This document shows positions 37,920 through 47,838 of a stretch of DNA of 64,000 nucleotides, piece by piece. A program made the position numbers and the translations under genes. Within the stretch, counting starts at the first letter, position 1. Every line of letters starts with the position of its first letter. The DNA is from an uncultured Prevotella sp. (GTDB lineage Bacteria; Bacteroidota; Bacteroidia; Bacteroidales; Bacteroidaceae): contig NZ_CAMJFM010000013.1 of the NCBI RefSeq assembly GCF_946404925.1, positions 1 to 64,000 on the forward strand. Direction: 5' to 3'. The notes under the pieces are model-generated. The model ran no database searches. It was not told the origin of the DNA and was given only the letters and a program-made list of their open reading frames with translations.

Positions 37920-38950
37920 CGAACGATACCGATTTCGAGGAGCAGGAAGAACTGCTGTACGAGCACTTCCGTATGGAGGTTGATAAAGGACAGGTGCCGA
38001 TACGCATCGACAAGTACCTGTCCGAGCATCAGCCACACTCCAGTCGTAACCGTATCCAGAAGGCTGCGGATGCCGGTTTCATACATGTTAACGACAAACC
38101 TGTTAAGAGTAATTACAAGGTTCGCCCGGGCGATATCGTTACGCTCATGCTCGATCGTCCGCATTACGATACAACGATTGAGCCCGAGGATATTCCACTT
38201 GAGGTGGTTTACGAGGACGACGACCTGATGGTGATTAACAAACCTGCAGGTATGGTGGTTCATCCTGGTTGTGGAAACTTCAATGGCACATTGGTAAACG
38301 CCATCGCGTGGCACCTGAAGGATCTGGCCAGCTATGATCCTAACGACCCTGAGGTGGGATTGGTTCATCGTATAGATAAGGATACCAGCGGACTACTTGT
38401 TGTGGCTAAGACTCCCGATGCCAAGACATCGCTGGGCAAGCAGTTCTTCAACAAAACCACTCATCGCAGTTATAACGCTTTGGTGTGGGGAAACTTTGTG
38501 GAAGACGAGGGTAGGATTGAGGGCAATATCGGTCGCGATCCTAAGGATCGCCTGCGTATGGAAGTCTTTCCACCTGACTCTGAGATAGGTAAGCCTGCTG
38601 TTACCCACTACAGAGTGATGGAACGATACGGATATGTAACATTGGTAGAGTGTATCCTCGAGACAGGACGTACCCACCAGATACGTGCTCACATGAAGCA
38701 CATAGGTCATCCGCTGTTTTCCGATGAACGCTATGGTGGCACCGAACTGCTCAGGGGCGAGCGTACGGCCAGCTATAAGGCTTACATACAGAACTGCTTC
38801 AAGCTCTGTCCGCGTCAGGTGCTGCATGCCAAGACGCTGGGCTTTGTGCATCCCACTACAGGCCAGCAGATGGACTTTACGTCAGAGTGGCCCGAGGATA
38901 TGACAGCCCTGATTGATAAATGGCGAAACTATATAAAGTTTAAGAATTGA
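37916..38950 (+). CDS. rluD: Pseudouridine synthase RluA/RluD family
   Basis: INKPAGMVVHPG; LVHRIDKDTSGLLVVAKT; TGRTHQIRAHMKHIGHPL. Confidence 0.93.
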   Translation: MTNDTDFEEQEELLYEHFRMEVDKGQVPIRIDKYLSEHQPHSSRNRIQKAADAGFIHVNDKPVKSNYKVRPGDIVTLMLDRPHYDTTIEPEDIPLEVVYEDDDLMVINKPAGMVVHPGCGNFNGTLVNAIAWHLKDLASYDPNDPEVGLVHRIDKDTSGLLVVAKTPDAKTSLGKQFFNKTTHRSYNALVWGNFVEDEGRIEGNIGRDPKDRLRMEVFPPDSEIGKPAVTHYRVMERYGYVTLVECILETGRTHQIRAHMKHIGHPLFSDERYGGTELLRGERTASYKAYIQNCFKLCPRQVLHAKTLGFVHPTTGQQMDFTSEWPEDMTALIDKWRNYIKFKN

Positions 38951-38975
38951 GAATTTAGAATTAAGAGATAAAACA

Positions 38976-39968
38976 ATGGAAAATTTGAAGAGAACTATTG
39001 CCATCGTGTGTGGTGGCGATTCATCAGAACATGATGTTTCTCTGCGCTCGGCACAGGGACTTTACTCCTTCTTCGATAAGGAGCGCTACAATGTGTATAT
39101 TGTTGACGTAAAGGGTCAGGACTGGCACGTGGAACTGCCCGATGGCACTACAGCCAAAATCGATAAGAACGACTTCTCGTTTATCGAGAACGGCGAGGCT
39201 AAGTTGTTCGACTATGCATATATCACCATTCATGGCACACCGGGCGAGAATGGTCTGCTGCAGGGCTACTTCGATCTGATTGGTCTGCCATATAGCACTA
39301 GTGGTGTGCTGGTTGAGGCTATGACTTTCGATAAGTTCGTGCTGAACCAGTATCTGCGTGGCTATGGCGTTTGCGTGGCCGACTCACTGCTGATTCGTAA
39401 GGGCTACGAGGAGCTTGTAGGCGATGATGAGATTGAGGAGCGTATTGGTATGCCTTGTTTCGTAAAACCTGCTGCCGATGGTTCTTCGTTCGGCGTATCA
39501 AAGGTTAAGAACAAGGATCAGTTGGCTCCTGCCATCCGCAAGGCTATGCTCGAGAGTCCTGAGATTATGGTAGAGGCATTCCTGGAGGGAACCGAGATTT
39601 CTATAGGTGTTTATAAGACCAAGGAGAAGTCGGTTGTTCTGCCTGCTACAGAGGTTGTTACCACCAATGAGTTCTTCGATTACGATGCCAAGTACAACGG
39701 TCAGGTTCAGGAGATTACACCAGCCCGTTTGCCCGAGGATGTTACCGAGCGTGTTCGTCAAATCACCTCTCATATCTACGACATCCTGCACTGCAATGGT
39801 ATCATCCGTATCGATTATATCATCTCGAAGGAGGGCAAGATTTCGATGCTCGAGGTGAACACCACACCTGGTATGACTGCCACCAGCTTCATTCCACAGC
39901 AGGTTAAGGCTGCAGGCCTCTCAATGACAGATGTACTGACTGAAATAGTTGAGAATCAATTCAATTGA
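38976..39968 (+). CDS. ddl: D-alanine--D-alanine ligase
   Basis: GGDSSEHDVSLRSAQ; LEVNTTPGMTATSFIPQQ. Confidence 0.94.
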   Translation: MENLKRTIAIVCGGDSSEHDVSLRSAQGLYSFFDKERYNVYIVDVKGQDWHVELPDGTTAKIDKNDFSFIENGEAKLFDYAYITIHGTPGENGLLQGYFDLIGLPYSTSGVLVEAMTFDKFVLNQYLRGYGVCVADSLLIRKGYEELVGDDEIEERIGMPCFVKPAADGSSFGVSKVKNKDQLAPAIRKAMLESPEIMVEAFLEGTEISIGVYKTKEKSVVLPATEVVTTNEFFDYDAKYNGQVQEITPARLPEDVTERVRQITSHIYDILHCNGIIRIDYIISKEGKISMLEVNTTPGMTATSFIPQQVKAAGLSMTDVLTEIVENQFN

Positions 39969-39980
39969 TAATTGACAATT

Positions 39981-41135
39981 ATGAATACCGAGAGAGCGGA
40001 GTTTGATGCGATTAGGCCTTATGAGGCCGGGGAGATGAAACTGGCTTTCGATGAGCTTCTTGCCGATCGCCAGTTCCAGTTGGTGCTGAAGAGCTTTGCA
40101 CCTTGGCTGCCAAAGTCATTGCGCAATGGATTGCTACGTCTGGCATTTACCGGCGTAAAAACACCACTTGACTTCCAGAAGCGATTCATGAAGCCAGTAG
40201 TGAAATACATCATGCGCAAGCATACCGATGGCTGTAAAATCATCGACTCTTCGATCGCTCCATACGATAAGAGCGAGCGCTATACCTTTGTGAGCAATCA
40301 TAGAGATATCGTGCTCGATTCTGCGTTTCTCGATGTTTTGCTCATAGATGCCGGCTATCCTACTACCGTTGAGATAGGTATTGGCGATAACCTGCTCATC
40401 TATCCATGGATCAAGCGTCTGGTTCGCATGAACAAGGCGTTCACCGTGCGCCGTGGTCTTTCGCTTCGCGAAACGTTGGCAGCATCGCAGCTGATGAGCC
40501 GTTACATCCACTATGCTGTTTCCACTAAGCGCGAGAATATCTGGATTGCGCAGCGCGAGGGCCGAGCCAAGGATTCAAGCGATCACACGCAGGATGCTGT
40601 GCTCAAGATGCTGGCTATGGGTGGCGACCTTAAAGAGTTGAACATCGTACCGCTCACTATCAGCTACGAGTTCGATCCTTGCGATTATCTCAAGGCACAG
40701 GAGTTCCAGCAGAAGCGAGATAACCCTGCCTTCAAGAAGAGCAAGCAGGATGATCTCGACAACATGAAAACGGGTATCTTCGGCTATAAGGGTCGGGTGG
40801 TATATCGCCCTGCAGCACCTATCAATACTTGGATTGATGAACTGTCTGAGTTGCCTAAGACAGAGTGGTTTAAGGCGCTTGCAGAGCGTATGGATCGCGA
40901 GATACATCGCGGCTACGAACTCTATCCTTGCAACTACATAGCCCTTGATGAGTTGAACGGTGATAATGCCAATGCTGCTCATTACACTGATGCCGACAAG
41001 AAACGTTTTGAGCAATATCTGGCTGGTCAGATGGCTAAGATTCAGATTCCCAACAAGGACGAGGCGTTCCTTCGCGAGCGTATGCTAACTATGTATGCCA
41101 ACCCCGTTAGAAACTTTTTGAAGGTGAGAGAGTGA
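39981..41135 (+). CDS. 1-acyl-glycerol-3-phosphate acyltransferase-like protein
   Basis: FVSNHRDIVLDSAFL; REGRAKDSSDHTQ. Confidence 0.8.
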   Translation: MNTERAEFDAIRPYEAGEMKLAFDELLADRQFQLVLKSFAPWLPKSLRNGLLRLAFTGVKTPLDFQKRFMKPVVKYIMRKHTDGCKIIDSSIAPYDKSERYTFVSNHRDIVLDSAFLDVLLIDAGYPTTVEIGIGDNLLIYPWIKRLVRMNKAFTVRRGLSLRETLAASQLMSRYIHYAVSTKRENIWIAQREGRAKDSSDHTQDAVLKMLAMGGDLKELNIVPLTISYEFDPCDYLKAQEFQQKRDNPAFKKSKQDDLDNMKTGIFGYKGRVVYRPAAPINTWIDELSELPKTEWFKALAERMDREIHRGYELYPCNYIALDELNGDNANAAHYTDADKKRFEQYLAGQMAKIQIPNKDEAFLRERMLTMYANPVRNFLKVRE

Positions 41136-41240
41136 GAAAGTGAAAAGGTGAGATTATGAGAATGACGGATACATACAAGATAAGATGTTGGTGGCAGATG
41201 ATTCTGCTGCCCCTTCTCACTTTCTCACTTCCTCACCTCC
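41120..41240. repeat. Octamer repeat tracts forming a 31-nt imperfect inverted repeat (arms 41120-41150 and 41210-41240)
   Basis: 5' arm GAAGGTGAGAGAGTGAGAAAGTGAAAAGGTG; reverse complement of 3' arm GGAGGTGAGGAAGTGAGAAAGTGAGAAGGGG; 26 of 31 positions match by hand alignment. Confidence 0.75.
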
Positions 41241-41875
41241 TCACCCTCTTACTTCTCTCCTCATGTACTCGCGATTCGTACGAGAAGGGTGAGGGTGAAT
41301 ATTCCTATCTGCGTGGCGATTTTGCTGAGGCCTTTGTAAATAGCAACAGGCAGATAACCAGGATTGTTACCGACGATGGCGATGAGCTTGACCTTACTGC
41401 TCCCGTTACAGCATCGTGGGCAGATGAGCCCGACACTACCTATCGTTGCCGCCTATATTATAATAAGGTGGAAAACAAGGCCGAGGTGTTGTCGATAGGC
41501 GAGGTGCCCTGTCTCACGGTGCATCCTCTTCCTGAGTTCGAGGTGCCCCTAGTCACCGATCCTGTTACGTTCGAGAGCACTTGGATGAGTAAGAACGGCC
41601 GCTATCTTAACGTCAGCATTCTGATTAAGACAGGTGTTACCAATGATACTTCAGCCATCCAGTCGTTGGGCTTCGTCACCGACACTATCATCACGCATCC
41701 CGACAACAAGAAAATCCGCCATATCATCATGCATCACGACCAGGCTAACGTGCCCGAGCATTACTCTACTCAGATCTACATGAGTATCCCTACAGAACAA
41801 ATTGATGCCGATTCAGTTCGAATCAGCATCAACTCCTACGATGGTGAGGTGGTTGCCAAGCACTGTGTCCATTAA
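41156..41875 (+). CDS. NigD-like lipoprotein
   Basis: LLPLLTFSLPHLLTLLLLSSC lipobox; NRQITRIVTDDGDELDLTAP; TYRCRLYYNKVENKAEVLSI. Confidence 0.8.
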   Translation: MRMTDTYKIRCWWQMILLPLLTFSLPHLLTLLLLSSCTRDSYEKGEGEYSYLRGDFAEAFVNSNRQITRIVTDDGDELDLTAPVTASWADEPDTTYRCRLYYNKVENKAEVLSIGEVPCLTVHPLPEFEVPLVTDPVTFESTWMSKNGRYLNVSILIKTGVTNDTSAIQSLGFVTDTIITHPDNKKIRHIIMHHDQANVPEHYSTQIYMSIPTEQIDADSVRISINSYDGEVVAKHCVH

Positions 41876-44133
41876 TTAGCTTTGTATTCCTTGTTCACCA
41901 CCGCATTCCACTCTATCTGGTCTGTGCGCTGGGCTAATGGTGCGTGTGGTATCACGCTGCCATCCTTTACCAGTATGATGGCGGGTATCTTGCCTGCCTC
42001 AATAGTCTGATAACCGCCCTCATAAACCTTGCCTGTCTGATAGTCGATCCACTTACCCTTTGGCAGATACACGTTGCGGCTGTTGCCACTCTCCAGCAGC
42101 GGTGCCACCAGCATCTTCGATCCGAACATATACTCATCTTCCACATACCATGCACCCTGGTCGTGCGGGAACTCTACCAATAGGGCACGCACCATAGGCA
42201 GTCCCAGTTTTGAACACTCCTTGGCCTGCTCCCAGATGTATGGCATCAGTTTGTACTTCATCTCGGCACACTCGCGGAAGGCGTCGGTAAACGATTCTGA
42301 TATCAGCCATGGTTCTGTGGGCGGTGCACCGTGGGCACGGGTGTGACTGCTCAGGAATCCGAATGGCAGCCAGCGGCGATAGATATCCTCGGGCGATGCT
42401 GTCACGAATCCGCCCATGTCGTGACTCCAGAACGAGAATCCGCTCAGTCCAAAACTCAGTCCGCCACGTAGGTCGCCTAGCATGCCGGTGTTGGTGGTGG
42501 CAGCATCGCCGCCCCAGTGCAGGGCGTAACGCTGACTGCCAGCCCATGCCGAGCGGGCCCAGATGATGCCTTCGCCGGGATGGTTGCGCTCCACAACCTC
42601 CCACAGGGCTTTGTTGTAACGCAGTGGATACAGGTTGTGCTCATATAGTCCTCCCTTGCCGCTGTGATAGAAACCATTGTAAGGTGCAGCCTCGCCAAAG
42701 TCGCACTTGATGGTCGACACACCTTGTTTCATCAGGCCCTCTATCTTCTGCTGATACCAGCTGACGGTCTCAGGGTTCGAGAAGTCGAGTATTGCATCCT
42801 CCACAGGCATGCCGCCGGCAGCATTCTTCACGTGCAGCCCTTTGTCGATAATCTCGTTGAAGAATCGGTTCTTCGGGGTGAAGTATGGCAGCTGCCACAG
42901 ACAAGTGTGGAAACCGTCCTTGGCCAGTTGCTTCAGCATCTTTACGGGATTCTCGAAACGATCCTTGGCAAACTGGTAGTCGCACTGCCAGTCAACACCA
43001 AACCATCCTGTGTCAAAGTGTATCACGTCGGCAGGTATGCGGTTGGCTCTCAGTTGGCGGGCTATCTCCAGACCTTCCTGCTGCGAGAAATAGGTGATGC
43101 GGCTCATCCATGTGCCAAAGCTCCACAGTGGAGGCAGGGGCGACTTGCCGGTAATCTCGGTGTATTCGTACAGGATGTCCTTAGGCTCGCCCAGAAACAC
43201 AAAGAAGTCCATTTGTTCATCGGCCATAAACAGACGGTCGGCACCGATGTATGATGCGCCGAAGTCGCAGGTCACAGGGGCAGATGTGTGCATGAAGATA
43301 CCATAGCCGCGATTCGAGAAGAAGAATGGCACGGGCTTATATTGTCCGTCGGTCTCGGGGCCTTGTGGGTCGGTCACACTCAGATGCACCTTCTGTCCTA
43401 CCTTATTAAGAGAGGTGAACGATTCGCCGCAACCATAGATGCGCTCGCCCGGTGCCAGTGTCAGCACGGGGTTGATGCTACGCGAGTTGTCCGATCCGCG
43501 CTTGATGAACGAGAATGGCTGCAGCTTTACCTGACTCGAGTCGTTGTCGATAATGTGGCGTGTCTGTGTCAGCACCTTGCCGTTGGCATCCTTGATTACT
43601 ATTCGCCAAGGATACTTTTTGATCTCTATACTGCCAAAGTCTGATGTGTATCTGATGGCGTCGCTGCTTTGTGTGGTGCGCCACATCTGTCCGTTGCCTT
43701 TGGCCTTGAATCCGTCGCAGAACATCACGTCCTCCTGGTCGGTATTATTCGGCTCCACAGGGGTGGTCAGCATGCGGATACGGGCGGTTCTGGGGGTGAT
43801 GAACTCAATCTTGATCTTCAGGTTTGGGTCGTTGTCGTAGGCAGCATCTGGAAAGTCCAGCTGCTGCAGTCTTACGGGCCAGTAACCGTTCAGGTTGAAT
43901 GCCTGTCGTGGCGACATCCTGTAGCGTTTCCATTGTACCAGTCCCTCGCCCTTGGCTGCGTTGAAGCTCACCAGCGAGTCGGCAAAAAAGTAGGTATTCG
44001 ACAAGTCGTAGAAATCGGTCGACATGTCTTTTTGCATACACTGCAGGTACTGCACGCCTGCGTTGGTCTGGATTTGTGCTGCTGCGAAGCCCGTCCACAG
44101 TGTAGCACACACGATTGATATAATCCGTTTCAT
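41872..44133 (-). CDS. Glycoside hydrolase family 31 (YicI-like, candidate alpha-xylosidase)
   Basis: STIKCDFGEAAP nucleophile region; WARSAWAGSQRYALHWGGDAATTNTGMLGDLRGGLSFGLSGFSFWSHDMGGF. Confidence 0.88.
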   Translation of the reverse strand: MKRIISIVCATLWTGFAAAQIQTNAGVQYLQCMQKDMSTDFYDLSNTYFFADSLVSFNAAKGEGLVQWKRYRMSPRQAFNLNGYWPVRLQQLDFPDAAYDNDPNLKIKIEFITPRTARIRMLTTPVEPNNTDQEDVMFCDGFKAKGNGQMWRTTQSSDAIRYTSDFGSIEIKKYPWRIVIKDANGKVLTQTRHIIDNDSSQVKLQPFSFIKRGSDNSRSINPVLTLAPGERIYGCGESFTSLNKVGQKVHLSVTDPQGPETDGQYKPVPFFFSNRGYGIFMHTSAPVTCDFGASYIGADRLFMADEQMDFFVFLGEPKDILYEYTEITGKSPLPPLWSFGTWMSRITYFSQQEGLEIARQLRANRIPADVIHFDTGWFGVDWQCDYQFAKDRFENPVKMLKQLAKDGFHTCLWQLPYFTPKNRFFNEIIDKGLHVKNAAGGMPVEDAILDFSNPETVSWYQQKIEGLMKQGVSTIKCDFGEAAPYNGFYHSGKGGLYEHNLYPLRYNKALWEVVERNHPGEGIIWARSAWAGSQRYALHWGGDAATTNTGMLGDLRGGLSFGLSGFSFWSHDMGGFVTASPEDIYRRWLPFGFLSSHTRAHGAPPTEPWLISESFTDAFRECAEMKYKLMPYIWEQAKECSKLGLPMVRALLVEFPHDQGAWYVEDEYMFGSKMLVAPLLESGNSRNVYLPKGKWIDYQTGKVYEGGYQTIEAGKIPAIILVKDGSVIPHAPLAQRTDQIEWNAVVNKEYKAN

Positions 44134-44379
44134 ATATTGAAGTTTTATGCTTTAGATTGATAATTCGTTTGCAAAAATACGCATAATTGCTAATATGTCC
44201 AAATCTTTTATGGTACGATTTTGCTCATTTTACGTACTTGATGTGCTAAAAACTAGATTTTGGCAAAATAGTATCAGTATTTATCAACATAAATTGTTTT
44301 TTATTTTATTTTTTTTGTTTATCTTTGCCCCCGAATTAGAATCTATGAATTCAATTTCAACTATAACTATATAACTCAA

Positions 44380-44454
44380 ATGAAACGAACTTATGACCCA
44401 AAACAATTCATCCTAACAAGAAGTTTCGCGTACCTATATAAATATAAGACGTGA
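44380..44454 (+). CDS. Possible 24-aa upstream ORF in the SusC leader
   Basis: ATG...TGA encoding MKRTYDPKQFILTRSFAYLYKYKT between the promoter-like TATCTTTG and the SusC start. Confidence 0.3.
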   Translation: MKRTYDPKQFILTRSFAYLYKYKT

Positions 44455-44535
44455 AAACGGAGGAGTCTGTTTGTATCCTCTAAAAAACTAAAACAGTGTA
44501 TATTACAAACCAATTAATCAGTTAAATACTTAAGT

Positions 44536-47500
44536 ATGAATCGTAATTTTAGAAAGACAGCGCTGCTGATGAGTGCCATGGCTTTGTTTGGTCTTGGATA
44601 CTCTTCAACCGCTAATGCCGCAGGAGCTCCCCAGGAGGTTCAGCAGGCAACGAAAAAGATTACAGGTACTGTAGTCGATGCTTCAGGCCCCGTTATCGGT
44701 GCTAGCGTGATTGAAAAAGGAAAGTCCGGTAATGGTGTTATTACCGATTTCGACGGACACTTTTCTCTTAATGTCACCCCCGGTGCTACGATTGTTATTT
44801 CGTACGTCGGTTATGAGACTCAGGAAATCAAGGTTGGTAATCAGTCAAGCTTCAACATTACTTTGAAGGAAGACGATGCCGTACTTGAGGAAGTTGTAGT
44901 AGTAGGTTACGGTACTCAGAAGAAAAAGCTGGTCACCGGTGCTACTGTTCAGGTTAAGGGTGAGGATATCGCCAAACTGAATACTACTAACGCTCTGACT
45001 GCTATGCAGGCATCTACCCCTGGTGTGAACATTACTCAGAGTTCTGCTCAGCCAGGACAAGGTTTTAAGGTAAATATTCGTGGTATGGGTACTATTGGTG
45101 ATAGCTCTCCTCTGCTGATTATCGATGGTATCAATGCAGGTACAGCGGATAATGGCCTTAATGGATTGAACCCTAACGATATTGAGAGCATCGATGTTCT
45201 GAAGGATGCTGCTTCGGCTGCTATCTATGGTGCCCGTGCTGCTAATGGTGTAATTCTTGTTACTACTAAGCAGGGTAAATCAGGTAAGATACAAGTGCAG
45301 TATGATGGATTTGTAGGTGTTTCTAATGCTTACAAAGTTCCTGGTATGGTTAATGCGCAACAGTATATGCAGATTATCAACGAGACCAACTTTAATACTT
45401 ACGGAACAGCAACCAACTGGTCAAGCCTTGTTCCTCAGGCTATCCTTGACAAGGTGAATGGTGGTTGGACTGGTACTGATTGGTTTAAAGAGTATGAGAA
45501 TAAGAACGCCCTTCAGTTCAGCCACGCTGTAACTCTGAATGGTGGTACTGATCGTTCTAAGTTCTCAATGTCTTTGAACTATAGCTCTAACCAGGGTATT
45601 ATGGGTGGAAGCAATGCTTCTTCTTATCGCCGCTATGGTGGCCGTATCAACTCTGAGCATGTTGTGCTGAGAGGTAAGGATCTCTTGGGCGAGGAGCACG
45701 ACCTGTTGACTATAGGTGAGAATGTTTCTTACTGGTATCACAATAGCCATACGCTTGCTGAGAGTAATGGTTATTGGAATGTGATGCAGGCTGCATATAT
45801 TGCCTCTCCACTGGTTGAGCCTTATGACGCTGAGGGCAATCTGACAAGTTATGCTAACAATCACCTGGGCTATAGCGATATGATTTACGGCAACCCATTG
45901 AACCACTTCCTTAACGGAGGTTTCGGCTCTCTGAACAACAGCCGTGACTTTGGCGTGGGTGCAACTATTTTCTGGATAGTGGAGCCAATTAAGAACCTGA
46001 AGTATCGTGGACAATTCAATACTGGCTATAGTTCAAACAACTATCGTCAGGTAGGTCTGCCTTATTCTTCAAGTTCTACATCTGCCAGCGGTTCTTATAC
46101 TTTGAGTATGAGTCAGGGCCAGAGTAGCAGTTTCACTATTGAGAATACACTTTCTTATATTCTGCCAAAGCTTGGTAAGAATACTATTGATATTTTGATT
46201 GGTCAGTCACTCGAGCGTTCAGACTGGAGTACTGGAATGAATATGAGCTTTGAGGTTGATGGTACAAATCTGAATACTTTGGTTCTCAATGGTTGGGATT
46301 ATAACATTCCTGCCAACTATGAAACTCAGTATCTTACAGGTCATGGTGGTTATGACAATCCTCAGCAGGGTAGCATCGCTTCGTTCTTTGGACGTGTAAA
46401 CTGGAACTATGATGAGAAATACATGGCAACAGCGATCTTCCGTGCCGATGGGTCTTCAAACTTCGCACGCGGTAAGCGCTGGGGTTACTTCCCCTCATTC
46501 TCTGCTGGTTGGGTTATCACCAACGAGAAATTCATGGAGGGCACCCGCAGTTGGCTGGACTTCTTTAAGATCCGTGCCTCTTGGGGACAGAACGGTAACT
46601 GTAACATTGGTAATTTCTACTACCTGTCAAACATCCGCTTCTCTCCAACAGACTATGCTGACTATGGTTACAAGTTCTCTAGTGATATGAGCAACACTGT
46701 TAATCGTAATGTATATCAAACAGGTGCTTATGCAGGAAATGTTCCTAATCCGGATGTAACATGGGAAACATCAGAACAGACCAATATTGGTTTCGATGCT
46801 CGTTTCATCAGCGGTAAGCTTGGTGTAAACTTCGACTGGTATGTAAAGAAGACTAAGGACTGGCTGGTACAGGCTCCAATGAATGCTGTGCTTGGTTATG
46901 AGGAGCCTGCATATGTAAATGCTGGTGATGTAAAGAATACAGGTTTTGAGCTCGCACTTTCTTGGCGCGACCAGATTGGTAAGGACTTCTCTTATCATGC
47001 AAATGTAAACCTGGCAACCAATAAGAACGAGGTAACTCGTCTGGAGAACAATGCTGGTTACATCAATGGTCAGGACAAGGCTATATTCGAGAACTCTTCA
47101 TGGGTTTCTCGCGTAGAGGTAGGTCACCCCATTGGATACTTCTCTGGTATGTCATATAGTGGCATTTGGCAGAATCAGGCTCAGATAGATGAGGCTATTG
47201 CTGCTGGTAAGGCTGTGCTTCCTGGTGCTGTTCCTGGTGACTGTATCTGGGACGATTGGAACGGCGACGGTCAGATTTCGCTCTCTGAAGACCGTCATGA
47301 GATTGGTAACCCACATCCTGATCTCAACCTCGGTGTAAGCCTTGGCTTTGAGTGGAAGGGACTCGACTTCGGTGTTACTGGTTCTGGTGCTTTCGGACAG
47401 CAGGTTATGCAGTGCTATCGTACTGCTCTATTGGCAAGTCCTTATGGAAACTATACGGTATCAGACTTTGAACGTTGGCATGGAGAGGGCACAAGCAATA

Positions 47501-47811
47501 CTAAGCCTCGCCTTACTGTAGGTTCTATCAATGATCAGTGGGTATCTACTCGCTATATGCAGAATGCTGACTACTTTAAGATCCAGAATATTACTCTTGG
47601 ATACGACTTCTCTAAGCTGTGGAAGGGTTCTCCATTCAGTCAGCTCCGCCTCTATGTACAGGCTCAGAATCTCTATACCTTCACTGGTTACACTGGTGTA
47701 GATCCTGAAATCGGATCATCTGGTGGTAAGGATTCTTGGGCTCGCGGTATCGACGTAGGTCTTTATCCAACTGCACGTACATTCATTGTTGGTGCAAGCA
47801 TTAAGTTCTAA
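44536..47811 (+). CDS. SusC/RagA-family TonB-linked outer membrane protein
   Basis: GTVVDASGPVIGASVIEKGKSGNGVITDFDGHFSL; EEVVVVGYGTQKKKLVTGA. Confidence 0.95.
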   Translation: MNRNFRKTALLMSAMALFGLGYSSTANAAGAPQEVQQATKKITGTVVDASGPVIGASVIEKGKSGNGVITDFDGHFSLNVTPGATIVISYVGYETQEIKVGNQSSFNITLKEDDAVLEEVVVVGYGTQKKKLVTGATVQVKGEDIAKLNTTNALTAMQASTPGVNITQSSAQPGQGFKVNIRGMGTIGDSSPLLIIDGINAGTADNGLNGLNPNDIESIDVLKDAASAAIYGARAANGVILVTTKQGKSGKIQVQYDGFVGVSNAYKVPGMVNAQQYMQIINETNFNTYGTATNWSSLVPQAILDKVNGGWTGTDWFKEYENKNALQFSHAVTLNGGTDRSKFSMSLNYSSNQGIMGGSNASSYRRYGGRINSEHVVLRGKDLLGEEHDLLTIGENVSYWYHNSHTLAESNGYWNVMQAAYIASPLVEPYDAEGNLTSYANNHLGYSDMIYGNPLNHFLNGGFGSLNNSRDFGVGATIFWIVEPIKNLKYRGQFNTGYSSNNYRQVGLPYSSSSTSASGSYTLSMSQGQSSSFTIENTLSYILPKLGKNTIDILIGQSLERSDWSTGMNMSFEVDGTNLNTLVLNGWDYNIPANYETQYLTGHGGYDNPQQGSIASFFGRVNWNYDEKYMATAIFRADGSSNFARGKRWGYFPSFSAGWVITNEKFMEGTRSWLDFFKIRASWGQNGNCNIGNFYYLSNIRFSPTDYADYGYKFSSDMSNTVNRNVYQTGAYAGNVPNPDVTWETSEQTNIGFDARFISGKLGVNFDWYVKKTKDWLVQAPMNAVLGYEEPAYVNAGDVKNTGFELALSWRDQIGKDFSYHANVNLATNKNEVTRLENNAGYINGQDKAIFENSSWVSRVEVGHPIGYFSGMSYSGIWQNQAQIDEAIAAGKAVLPGAVPGDCIWDDWNGDGQISLSEDRHEIGNPHPDLNLGVSLGFEWKGLDFGVTGSGAFGQQVMQCYRTALLASPYGNYTVSDFERWHGEGTSNTKPRLTVGSINDQWVSTRYMQNADYFKIQNITLGYDFSKLWKGSPFSQLRLYVQAQNLYTFTGYTGVDPEIGSSGGKDSWARGIDVGLYPTARTFIVGASIKF

Positions 47812-47838
47812 TGTAATATTAATAAGGTATATAAGAAT

